64,000 nucleotides of DNA from Lateolabrax maculatus (taxonomy: Eukaryota; Chordata; Actinopteri; Acropomatiformes; Lateolabracidae), in the NCBI GenBank assembly GCA_031216445.1, contig CM062202.1, positions 13,512,501 to 13,576,500 on the forward strand, written 5' to 3'. How positions within the stretch are numbered: position 1 is the stretch's first letter; each line of letters starts with the position of its first letter. The notes beneath the pieces were generated by a model. It saw only the letters and a list, made by a program, of their open reading frames with translations. It was not told the origin of the DNA and made no database searches. The position numbers and the translations under genes were made by a program. This document shows, piece after piece, positions 27,401-38,362 of this stretch.

Positions 27401-28018
27401 CATCACAGTTTTGCAGTTTAATGGCCTATTGTAATTCTCTTTGGTCCCGAAAGTTTAGTATGCATCACAGTCCCTCTCAGCCCTGTATCAATATACAACA
27501 TCAGGGTCATTTAATCTCTAGTTCCATTTCACAGATGTACAGCAATGGAGCTCAGGCTCTCCCCTAGCTTCTAATGCCTGGCATCATGCATTTTAATCAA
27601 ATGTACATAGCAGGATGCAGTGGTAGTGACGATGAGGCTGTTTGTACAGGGGAGATGAGAGGAAAAGCTGCCTCTCCCACTGTTTTCTTGCCCTCGCTGA
27701 GAGAGGCAGGCAGTAATTGGAATGGTCAGGGTGTGTCAGCTTCATTGGGGATAAGAGTAGGAAGGACAGAGTCTCTCCGAAAGACAGAGAGAGAGTGAGA
27801 GAGAGATGGTTTCAACGCTGTCAGCAGATCAGAGTCTTTCTAATGATCTAATGGAATAATCTCACTGCCACTCCAGGGATGGGTTAACCCCTCACTGCCC
27901 GCTGACACGTTACACTTGCCGTTTCTGTGCTTTGAGTTTTTGCAGCTTTTTGTGTGTCTGAGGGTGTGAATGCATAATGTATTCACCTTCTTCCCTCCCT
28001 CTCCCTCTGCCTCTGCAG
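24480..28018 (+). other. grik4: grik4 intron 3 of the window (3539 bp)
   Basis: This AT-rich intron has no recognised repeat or gene. A TAATTAG-rich patch (26060-26190) is a possible but unproven regulatory element. The last 60 bases form a strong pyrimidine tract before exon D. Confidence 0.9.
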
Positions 28019-28171
28019 CTCTCCTCAGCTCTGCTCTTTGATGCGGTATACGCGGTGGTGGCGGCGGTCCAGGAGTTGAACCGTAGCCAGAATGTTGGCG
28101 CCACTCAGCTCTCCTGCAAGTCCTCCAAGATCTGGGAGCACGGCACCAGCCTCATGAATTACCTGAGGATG
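28019..28171 (+). CDS. grik4: grik4 exon D (amino-terminal domain)
   Basis: This 153-nt exon encodes 51 residues, from LSSALLFDAVYAVVAA to WEHGTSLMNYLRM (local 132-182). The LFDAV.AVV.AVQELNRSQ and HGTSLMNYLRM blocks are hallmarks of kainate receptor amino-terminal domains and match GluK4 closely. NRS is a glycosylation sequon, and the Cys in LSCKS is conserved. The acceptor follows a long pyrimidine tract ending CCTCTGCAG at 28018, and the donor is ATG|GTAAGA at 28172. It is phase 0 on both sides. The ALLFDAVYAVVAAV stretch is GC-rich (GCGGTGGTGGCGGCGG), unlike the AT-rich introns around it. Confidence 0.97.
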
Positions 28172-29163
28172 GTAAGATTGCCCCTGCTGGACGTGATGAA
28201 AATAAACAACAGGACTGACCATCACTTACCTTAAAGGAATAGTTTGATTTTTGGGAAACATGGCTGTTTGCTTTCTTGAGTTAGATGAGCAAATCGATAC
28301 CACTCTCATGCCTCTAGAGGAAATATGAAGCTACAGTCACCAGTCGCTCAGCTTAGCTTAGCATAAAGATCGGAAAATGGGGGAAATAACTAGCCTGTCT
28401 TTGTCCAAAGATAACAAGTTGCTTCATATTTACCGCACATAAATGACAGTGGTAATGATCTTCACATCTAACTTTCAAGAAAGCAAATAAGTGTAATTCC
28501 CAAATTGTATGACTATTTTTCTAAGTTTTTTCTTTTTACATTTTTTTATGTTTTCTGACTCTCTGACTGCAAAAACAAGAACAGCAGGAAATAGCAATTA
28601 TTATAATGTCAGATAGCCAAGCCTATTGAGATCTTCATTATTGCTTTGCATTCTACGTGTTAATTGGTTATCTAAGAGCTTAGGTAATTTCACTGATAGA
28701 GTGTAGTCTCTGCCCTCATCTCCTTTAAACATATGCCCCATATCCAATAGGTCAGTTTATCTCATCTCTCCAGTATACTGAGCGACAATAGAGAAGGGTG
28801 GGGGGGGATAAAGATGAGCTGTCACTAAACAAAATGTGTTTTCATATTAGGGAAAAATGGCCATAAGTGATTGGGCTATCGAAATACTTAAATGTGACAT
28901 GTGTTCGATATCAGGCTGTTTGTCTTTCTCTCTCAGAGAAAGAAGACGTAAGTAATGGCTCTTCTGTTATGCCGTAAATTGAAGCTATTACAGCCTCGTC
29001 CTCATACTATTATTATAAATTTGACATATTTCAAAAGATTGATACCGAGTGCCAGTAGTGCGTAATGTAGCCTCCAGTCATGCCTCCAGTAGGCTTACCG
29101 AGGGAAGCACGCAGGATTTCTTAGTGAGGTCTTTTAATATGTTGTTGTCTCTGTGTTGGATAG
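28172..29163 (+). other. grik4: grik4 intron 4 of the window (992 bp)
   Basis: This is the shortest intron in the window. More than a quarter of it is one inserted inverted-repeat element (28236-28519), placed 64 bp after the donor of exon D. Confidence 0.92.
28236..28519. mobile_element. 284-bp inverted-repeat element of a family common in spiny-rayed fishes
   Basis: The left end (GGAATAGTTTGATTTTTGGG, with TTTGCTTTCTTG at 28267-28278) is the imperfect reverse complement of the right end (CAAGAAAGCAAATAAG at 28476 through GACTATTTT). The interior contains GATCGATACCACTCTC-like and GCTTAGCTTAGCATAAAGA motifs. From memory this family is very abundant in percomorph genomes. It has no coding capacity. 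Confidence 0.7.
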
Positions 29164-29268
29164 GTAGAATTGGATGGTCTAACAGGCCACATTGAATTCA
29201 ACAGCAAAGGCCAGCGGTCTAACTACGCCCTGAGGATCATGCAGAACAGCAGGGATGGCCTAAGGCAG
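29164..29268 (+). CDS. grik4: grik4 exon E (amino-terminal domain)
   Basis: This 105-nt exon gives 35 codons: VELDGLTGHIEFNSKGQRSN and then YALRIMQNSRDGLRQ (local 183-217). The GLTG.IEFN.KGQR block is one of the most conserved parts of kainate receptor amino-terminal domains. The acceptor TTGGATAG at 29163 follows a T-rich but purine-interrupted tract (CTTTTAATATGTTGTTGTCT) and looks weaker than those of the neighbours. The donor is CAG|GTAAAG at 29269. It lies after the shortest intron (992 bp) and before the 16.4-kb intron. It is phase 0 at both ends. Confidence 0.97.
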
Positions 29269-31336
29269 GTAAAGTAACTCTCATTAGCTGTCTTCAAAGT
29301 AATCACATGCTATGGATTCAGCATAAAATCCATGTGATTGGTTCATAGTAATTTACAGATAAACATTGTGGTATTTCTGAGTGACCTCCATTTTCATTGG
29401 CCATAATATACCTGTTATTGCTGAACACAAAACTCTTCAGCACTGTCCTAACCTCAGGTGGGCACTTCTTCTGGCAAATGTTATAGTTGTCTTTATGGCA
29501 GTGATGTAAGTCGAGCTGGATTGCACAGCAGGGAGCTGTAACACTTGCTCAACTGACATCTTTTGGTGTGAACAATCCCCATTATCCTACTACCAAAAGT
29601 GTCAATGTGCTAGAGGACAAAATTAAGTATTACAGATGCCTCTTTAAAGGTGCAAAAAATAAATAATAAAATAAATTTAGGTTAGTATGAAGAAATCAGA
29701 AATCAATTTACCATAGGTATAGGGATGAAACGGTTACCAGTTTAATGGTAACCGTGATCATTTTGGTCACTATAATTGTGATATGAAATGTTCACATCAT
29801 TACATCTCTTGTTGGCTTTGCTTCTGCTCCTGCTACTATTGGTTTTACAATACATATTAGATACATATTTGAGGTTGTGATTCTTTATGGAATTAAAGAA
29901 CAGTTAGTAATATTTTACTGTCTTGTCACACAAATTGAACTTCAGTGTAACGGCAGGGATTTGTGGGTGGATTTGTTCAATATTTGTCCCTCTAGTGCCT
30001 CAGTGGATGCTGGGATTTCAAGCTTCCTACACAAGCAGTCTTGTTGTGCTCTTTTGTTTAGTGAAAATACTCTCCATCTACCACTGGGCATTTCAGTCTA
30101 TGCCATGAACCACCCTGCATGATCTCTGAAACTGTTCTCCCCTGACATCTCTTTGCCTCAGTTTCACACCAGGGAACATACTTTCGAATACTACGCACAA
30201 CATATTCACCAGGATAACAAAGACTGAAGTAGTCACTGATATTATAGAAGGGGTTTCCAATGCTTCATGTCAAGGATCCACAAATAAAAAAGCATTAGAC
30301 CTCAGATCTCTAATATCTCACTAAAGACACTTTAAACTTTGATGGATATAAAACCAACCATCTCAAAAATCATCTCAGCCATTCTCTCACTGTTTTGATG
30401 TCTAAAAACTGACATTTTCTGGATCCCGCTTTGGGAACCAGTGACCAGGAGTTTATCAAGGCAGGTAGAGACAAGAACATTGCTTTAGATCCAAGACTGG
30501 CTGGGGAAAATCTGTTTGGGCAAAGTGATTGCCCAATACTCACCCATCAATCAACAGCTTCTCCAAATGCCCCAGTGGAGCTGAGCCATCACCAGCAGTA
30601 AAAATCTGTGGTCAATCACCCTTGTATAAAATATAGGCTGTATATGAGTAATGGATGGGAAAAAATGGATCAAAGGTTTACATCAAAACAAAGCCTTGAA
30701 TAGCTGAGTGATAGCTGATCCGGGAGACACAGACCCGATTGGGAACCAATTTGACAGCTGGTTGCTATTAACAAGTTAACGTGAATTTACAAGTTGTCAA
30801 AACAAAACTTTCTGTTTTACCTAATGTAATGTTAGTAGCCTTATCCCCTGTGCCTGGCCGTGACGCATATAATCCATCCTCTTTGCCAGGAAAGTTGGCA
30901 AAATACATCCAAGTTTTCTGTTATTCCTGTCTTGCTGATTAAAACAGCATAGCTAATCCACTCGTTATTTCAGCTTAAAAGTCCACTTGCTGTCACAGTG
31001 ATGGATGACAAACGCGACTCGTCGAGAATCAGCTTTGCAATTGTGTTGCATCTAGCATTATAACCCCTTTGAATTATAATAACGGTTGCGGGAATGTATA
31101 TCGATGAGTTACATAAATAAAAATATATTTTCACTTTCTTCTGCTATTCCTGTTTAAAGAAGCAGCCGCACTGCAGAACAGTATTTGATATTGAATGGGA
31201 CATTACAAAATTCTGCATGTACGTAACGGGGACAGTTGTGCCTCACAACATGTTTTTTTAAAAGAAATTGGGTAATTTTTACCAAAGGACCTCTGGCAAA
31301 AAACATCCAGAACCAGGAGCTTGAAGTGCTTTGGAC

Positions 31337-31378
31337 ACAAGTACTTCACGCTATGAAGTACAAGTACTTCACGCTATG
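31337..31378 (+). repeat. 23-bp tandem duplication
   Basis: ACAAGTACTTCACGCTATG occurs at 31337-31355 and again, identical, at 31360-31378, separated by AAGT. Confidence 0.95.
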
Positions 31379-33371
31379 GTTACTAATGTGCTAGTTCAGA
31401 CATAAGCATTCATTTTAAAAACAGACTGTAAATGTAGAGCACGTTATGACCTACTTCATGTATGCTTTCTTTCGTAATGCGTAACCTGTAAAGGTCAGCA
31501 AGGTTTACCCAGTGTAATAATTTTCATTTTGCAAAATGATAACCAAAAACTGTTATCATCCTTTAGTGACTTTAATGTTTCATATTTAAATCAGTGTGCA
31601 TGTACAGTATGTAAGAAAAACAACAATAAAGACACTGGTGGGCTTAAAATTGAATATATACATATACCTCTGTGATGGACAGTTTCTGTGTATTTTTCAT
31701 GCATATTATGATACGGGCACTATATCTGGTTTGTTCACTCCAGTTATAGATGTCAAAGTGAAGGGAGGCGCATTAAGCAAGCTCTCTGCACCTGGGGCTT
31801 TGTGGCCAGACACAATCAACCAAACATTTTTGTTTTCCTTTGCTTTTGTCCAACTAAACTAAATATAGTAGTTATTCCTCTTTTTCTCAGTCCCTCTCAT
31901 TGTCTCTGCCTCTTCCTCGCTCCCATTCAGACTATCTGCTTGCATCTTTACTGACACACGTTATGTGTGTCCTATTATTAGTGAGTAGCACAGACAATTC
32001 TGAATGCCATAATTTTTATATACAGAAGCTGATACTGTCTGCTAGTTTTGATACAGAATGCTCTTAAAACTATGTTTTCTATAAATGCCAGGACTCCATA
32101 TTTCACATTTCATCTCTAAGACCTGATCCTTGATGTAAAGCCATAACTGTAATCCCTTAAGTTTATGCTTTTTCATGGTACCAAGCTATGCATAGTATTT
32201 CCCCTGGAAATACCTGTCTCTTACTCTGACAGCTCTAGTGTGCTTTTCCCTGCTGCCCCGACTACTGTGTTTTTCTGTCAATGCTGCATTATGTATGATG
32301 GTTATTAACTTATCCGTAATCCAACAAACCGTCACCATTCTGCTGTAGCAGATAGCTGTATTTGTGCCTTTTTATCTGCAGAATTTTAAGTAGTTGTTGT
32401 TATACTATCATGACACAGACAAGACAGACAGTTTGACAGTACAGAAAGAAATTTTCACAACCCTGTTTTAAAATCTTTGACCCCTTCAGTTAGGATGATC
32501 TCCATGAAAGAGGGGATTGAGTTCCTTCCTGAATGTGAGAAAAATCTTACCTAAGCAACCCTTAAAGAGTCAGACAGTGGCCCATCTGCCTTTATTAACC
32601 TTGTCTGTGTCTTCCCATGTCCCCTCTTTTGTACTGGCACTGGGCCAGTCAAGCAGAAGGATAATGCTATCAGGCCTAATGTGATGATTTCAACCAGAAG
32701 TATTATAAGACAGCCCTGCCAGTTATGTTAATGGGGAAAGGCAAGGTGTTAGACCCGGGACAGGATGGGGGTGTTGTTTGTTTTGTTGACCAACACCTCC
32801 CACATGCTGTTGGGTTGGGGCTTCTTCAGCCAGGCAGACACTGGAAGTGCCAGGCCCTTGGCACTGATAAGGAAGGTGGCTCACTGCCCACACACACTCA
32901 CACCTACAGACACAGAGTTTAAGCAGAATATTTGCATCATCAACACATGACAAGTTGATATTTCAGGTCTTTTGTTTCGTTGAAATCGAGTCTAGAATGC
33001 CCACACTGTGTCTAGCCTGTAAAGTCACATTAAAACAAAAGGGCTTTCATTCAGGAGGAAAAGAGAAAAGAACATCTTCCATCAACTTCCATCCAATACT
33101 TTCTTGAGATAGAGAGCAATGAGGCATGTCGTACACAGCCGCCGACCTCCATTTCTCTACACCACTTCCTCTCTCTTTCTTTAGCTGGAAGTACCCACCC
33201 TCCCCTCATCACGAACCCCGTGGTTGTGCTATAGATCGCCTCACACGTGTGACCATCAGGTCTTTAGGGGTTCTAGAGCCAATCACTGACACAAATTGAA
33301 TTTCTCTGGCAGGCATTTTCACACATTAGGTGAGTTTCCTGCTGTGCTGTGTGCTCCCCCTTTCCATGTTT

Positions 33372-33414
33372 TATCTATCTATCCATCTATCTATCTATCT
33401 ATCTATCTATCTAT
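33372..33414. repeat. ATCT tetranucleotide microsatellite
   Basis: About ten ATCT units with one ATCC variant. Confidence 0.95.
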
Positions 33415-33608
33415 GCCTTTCTGTCCATCCATTCTTATATTTAGTCACCATCACAGGTTGTTTTCAGCAATACTTTATAACGTAATGAATAGGAGTTGTT
33501 GCATAACTCTGACTAGAGTATTAATCACTGGTTGTGCTTGAATGCTAAAGTCATTCATGCTTTATTTTTTTACAACAAACCTCCACATCTGTTATAGTGA
33601 GTAACAAT

Positions 33609-33880
33609 GACTAAATTTACATGCACTTAATATTTCACCTTTATTTCGAATATGACAGTATTTCGAACTTGATACGGGACATGTAAACACCATATTCCGT
33701 TTGGATATTCCCAATTAGGCCTTATTCTGAATTTAGAATTTTCCGAATAAGACGTGGGATATGCTGGTATTATTTAGGTTTTAAGATCATTCTTTGGACA
33801 TGTATACAACACTTTCAGAATATAGAATATTGTCTTTTTCAGAATAAAAACCGGAATATTCTATGCATGTAAACGTAGTC
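33609..33880. mobile_element. 272-bp inverted-end element (GACTA..TTTACATGCA family)
   Basis: The left end GACTAAATTTACATGCA and the right end TGCATGTAAACGTAGTC are near reverse complements. Several internal TTCGAATA/TTCCGAATAA/CCGGAATATTC motifs add dyad symmetry. AGTGAGT occurs just after the right end (33881-33887) and also six bases before the left end (33596-33602), which may mark a wider true boundary or be chance. It has no coding capacity. Confidence 0.65.
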
Positions 33881-35237
33881 AGTGAGTCTGTACTGGTTCT
33901 GTTCCTGCTAGTTCAGGACTTTGCAGCAAGGATCATATAAAAAACAAAGCAAAAGATCCATATCACACAAGTTCTAGATCCACTTTAGGACTGATTTAGT
34001 GTAAAATGTTACTTTTGACACAGAAGGTGTTAACTTGGTCAGGCACCAAAGGGTGATTGTAATTTGTTATTAATGCTTTTCATTCAGATAAATGTTCTTT
34101 TTAAATTTCTTTTGTTTGTATTAATCATTCTTGAATTATTGAAAAGTGCATTTTGACCAAGTGTAGTGAGAGATATGCTATGTTATCATCTGAAAATGAC
34201 CCACCTAGAGCACCATAACTATAAAATCAAAATTCCAGTAATCGCTTTAAGCTTGAATCAACCATTTCAGATGACAGATCAGTTAGCTTACCTTTTTTCC
34301 AAAATATGATGTGGATACATTACGCAGTATTCTTTATTTGTTCACTTTTGGCAAGCAAAGTAAATTTCCCAGCTGCTCCTGTGTTAGCAGCCAGGTAGCC
34401 CAATGATGATGGTGTAAAAAGTTGGCATGGCGTTGTCCACGCTCTGGCCGAGCCACCTCTGGCACCTGTAACCAACAACAATCCACAGAGGAGGCAAGAG
34501 AGGCAGGTGGAGGGAGAGAGAGGGGGAAGAGAGAGATGAGGAAAGAGAACAACGAGATGACAAGCGGAAAGTAAATGAGACAGAAAGGCCGTGCGAGTGA
34601 GAAAAATAGGACAGAAAGAAAAGAGGCAAAGACACAGCTATAAAACAAGAATCGGTGAGCTCATATATATCTGCATGTGAAATAACAGCTCGTTTTTTTA
34701 TTTTATTACTGCACATGCACTACTTTAGCTGTCACCACACCTAATACTAACGGCAGCTACACTGACCTTCACCCCTATTTCTCGTTGGAATGACTAATCG
34801 TATTATATTAAAGGAATAGGCTGTAATCCTCTATATCCTTTTGCTGTGTCTATTCAGAAACCAGTGTAATGAGCTAGATAAAGGAGTCTAATACGAAAAA
34901 CTATCTTGGCTTGTGTGTGCGAGTGTGAACGTGTTTCTGAGTGTATATCCTCCAGATGGTGTGAACACCAGGGGTACGCTGTAAAACAGTATTATTCTGG
35001 ATATATACAAATGGCCAATATAGCTCAACCTGTTCCTCTGAATGCACAGACTGCTTTCTCCTCTCCAGGAACATCAAAAGCCTGAGCAGTTTCCTAACTC
35101 ACACCCTTGTTGCTAGAATGGATTGTGGCATTTTCTGTTTGGGGCATCAGAACTATGAAAGCTGTTGTCACTTTACTGTGTTACTGTGCTGTCGCCTGTG
35201 TGTGTTCCTCTGCATTCATGCCTTTTATGTTTATACT

Positions 35238-35243
35238 TGTGCG

Positions 35244-35277
<34 letters not shown>

Positions 35278-35278
35278 A
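35238..35278. repeat. TG microsatellite with two CG interruptions
   Basis: TGTGCGTGTGTGCG followed by an unbroken TG run to 35277. Confidence 0.95.
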
Positions 35279-37340
35279 GAGCACTGATGGGGTTGGTGCC
35301 AGCCCCCGCAGCCTGCTTCTTGGCTCTGCACACAATCACACACAACGAGCCCACCGCCATCGATGCATGTTTAGCAGAGGTGCAAGTCTCTTTCCAAAAC
35401 AAACACACTGCAGCCTGCCAGCCAGCCGCGCCACAGCACACACACCATACTGACAGAGCAGTCCAGCCTCTCTGGCCTCTGTAGACCGGCCCTCATTTTC
35501 TGCATAGAGCTCATTGACAGCAGCACGCCGGTTAATTGGAGAAAGCTGTAAAATGAGTAATTATTGCAGTTTGGGGCAGGCAAGCTGTTGCCTGTTATAG
35601 CGCTAGGCTCTGTTGTGCGAGCGTGCAGAAGAGAGGGTGTAAGCAGAATCAGTGTGTTTCTATGTTTATGTATATTTGTGTGTGTGTGTTTGCACATACT
35701 ATATGCACACATGGTATATCTGTGCAATGCAGGAGTGTAGTGAGCTGCAAACACTCTTGGCAAATTCCTGGAGAGAAGAGATGCTCTAATTAAGAGTTAT
35801 AATGGAGGCACTTAATCATAAGTTTGGTATAGAAGCCACCTGAGAGAGAAGAGGGAAAACAACAGAGAAAGAGGGAAATGTTTTGAAGAGTCAGTTGGAG
35901 AGACTTGAAGAGGCTACAGAGCAGGGAGTAGGTTGTGAGGAAGGTACAGCAGGACATGCTGGCCAGAAGTGGAAAAGGCCAAAGGCCAACTCCAACATGA
36001 CTCCAAGCAAATTGTTCTCATTATCGAGTCCACAGGTGCTTTGCAAAATTCGATGCTCAAGAATGGATTTGGCTCTGACATTCTAGCACACTCTAATGTG
36101 TTTTTATGAAGCTTATATTTCGAACTGAGCTGAACTGCCATAGCTGTAAAATAAAGGTCAAAGACACATGAAAGAAGGCGTTCTTTTGGTGACACAGATG
36201 TAGTTTGTACCCGTTGTCTCTGACATTTTTTTTCTCACTTTGTTTTGTGCCATCTACAAATTCTGTTTCCCTGATCTGAAATTTTGAATCCCTTCAACAT
36301 AACCTGAAACTGTATTTTTTCCCCTCCCATTTAGTTCTTTTTTTTCCATTACTTCCACTGAAGTAATAAAAATCCCTCCCTGGGCAAATGCACAAGCTGC
36401 CCAAACAACCCCTGACAGATTTGCTGAAATAGAAAGCAAGTGTCCCAACTCATTCCTTTTTATTAGGGTAGATTACATTTGCTGCAGCATTAAGAGTGAA
36501 TTGCCTAAATACAAAGAACTGATGAGGTTTCTAGCTCAGGTAAAGAATATTCTAGCCATGTTCAACACTGCAATCAAATTCATTACGATTATTTTGCCTC
36601 CTGAGTAGATATCACATCTGTTCAGCAACAGCAGCAGCCACAGCTTAAACCATTTGTTCCTCTGATGTAAATCAACAGGATCCTTGGTGGCGGTATACTT
36701 TCTTTAACCTTGGATATTGATTTTTTGATGGTGTCTTCCTCTCATATTTTAGTCTCATGTTCTCATTTCTGTGCATATGTATGTCCCCATAGTCAATCTT
36801 TGTGAAGAGATCATCAATAAACTAAAAAATAAATCATGTACATCCTTTCCAATTTCCTCAATTATCATTTTAGCATTTACAGCCAGATTGCTTTTTTTAA
36901 TAAACTTCAGTCCCCAAGTGTCCTTATGTCAAGGTCTTTAGAGGCGTAACCAAGGAATGGAGGTGGTAAAGTAAGAAGGGAACCTTTTATCCGTGTCTGC
37001 TTCCCTTTATCAGACACATGCGCGCACACTCTCAGCCACACACACACAGCATGGGCACCACTTCAATTTGCAAGAAATGATTTGAGCTGTGTTATTTACA
37101 CAAGACTTCCTCCAGTTAAAGGGTGAATGTGCTCGTTCAATTTCTTTCTCTTTTCTATTGGATTTTATTTATTTCCTGTCAGCACTGCTCCTATGTTTAT
37201 TACGGCAATCTTCCCCTTTTTTCTTCCCCTCCCCTGTTTTTGCTCCCTCCCCGTCTCTGAGAACACTATTACTCTGGCTGCCCTCACTGCTGCAGATGCA
37301 GATGCACTCAATTCAATTTCTCTCCACTGCTGCAATGTTA

Positions 37341-37397
37341 GGGAAGGGGGGGGGCGGGGGCGGGGGGGGACAGGTACAGGGGGTGGGGGGTAAGGGG
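37341..37397 (+). other. G-rich tract with G-quadruplex potential
   Basis: G runs of 3, 9, 5, 8, 5, 6 and 4 are separated mostly by one or two bases, apart from one longer gap (ACAGGTACA). The first four fulfil the classical quadruplex pattern on the sense strand, so both DNA and nascent RNA could fold. Confidence 0.85.
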
Positions 37398-38330
37398 ATG
37401 AGAGGTGTGGGATGGTGCACCGCAGGTTGACAGATTCAAGACTGCCTCCACCCTTCTTTCTTTCCTTGAAGGACATTATCATAGGAGCCAGGTGTAACTC
37501 AGCACACCACGTCATGGCTTGGATCTCTTACTCTGCCTCAGGCTCCAGCAGAGATGAGTACATCTTAACCAGGTCTGATAGACATACAGGGTGTAATACG
37601 CAGGAGCTGCTGCTTGAGCTACTGCCACTAAGGTTAGACTAAGTTTAGAGACTGAGGCGGCCCTCTGATCTCCTCCAGCTGTGCAGTTTTAACATATTTC
37701 AGTCTTTGACTCTGCGTGTGTGGGTGTGTTTGTGCGAGCAAAGAAAGAGCCAGACAGACAGAGAGAGAGAATAAGTCGGTGGTACAGCTATGTAATTGAA
37801 AACAATAATTACACTACAATTTTACTTCGCAAGACGTGGCAGTTTTAATCAAACGTAAAGATGCTCCAGGTGACCTACTGATTCTGGTGTTCTGGTGTTA
37901 TACATACTTTACTGGTGTGCAAACTGAGTTTTGCCGTGAATCATTTTATAAGTGTCTTTATCAGGGTCAGTATTTTGTGGGGCCTCATAGCAAAATTGTC
38001 CTGAAAAATTCATACAATGACAGTAAAATTTCTAATCTGTGAATAAAGCACCCCTGATAGTACCCAATTTGGTAGTCAACAAAGGAAGTATATACATTGA
38101 CAATTTGCGGACAAAGAATAGAATAGAAAACTGCTATTTGCCAGCAGGAGAAAATAAATAGTAGTGGTATAAATTCAGTGTTTATTTGCCAGCATGCAAT
38201 GCAGCTGTATTATTTCACTGTTAAATACAATTGTCCCTGAAAAGTTGCACAGTATCTCTGAGGATCAGATCAAGGGACTATAAAGCCCGCTGGAAAAAAT
38301 ACTTCTTCTCTTCCCTGGGTCTTAATATAG

Positions 38331-38362
38331 TATTTTATTATATTTTATTTTATTTTATTTTA
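38331..38362. repeat. TTTTA pentanucleotide repeat
   Basis: About six TATTT units with one interruption. Confidence 0.9.

Noticed and set aside
33360..33420. Regularly spaced repeats that might suggest a CRISPR-like array
   Set aside because: These are simple ATCT and CTGT microsatellites without spacers, in vertebrate intron sequence.
35107..35763. Several overlapping open frames of 86-130 codons
   Set aside because: Driven by the TG repeat at 35238-35278 and overlapping on both strands; no conserved domain.
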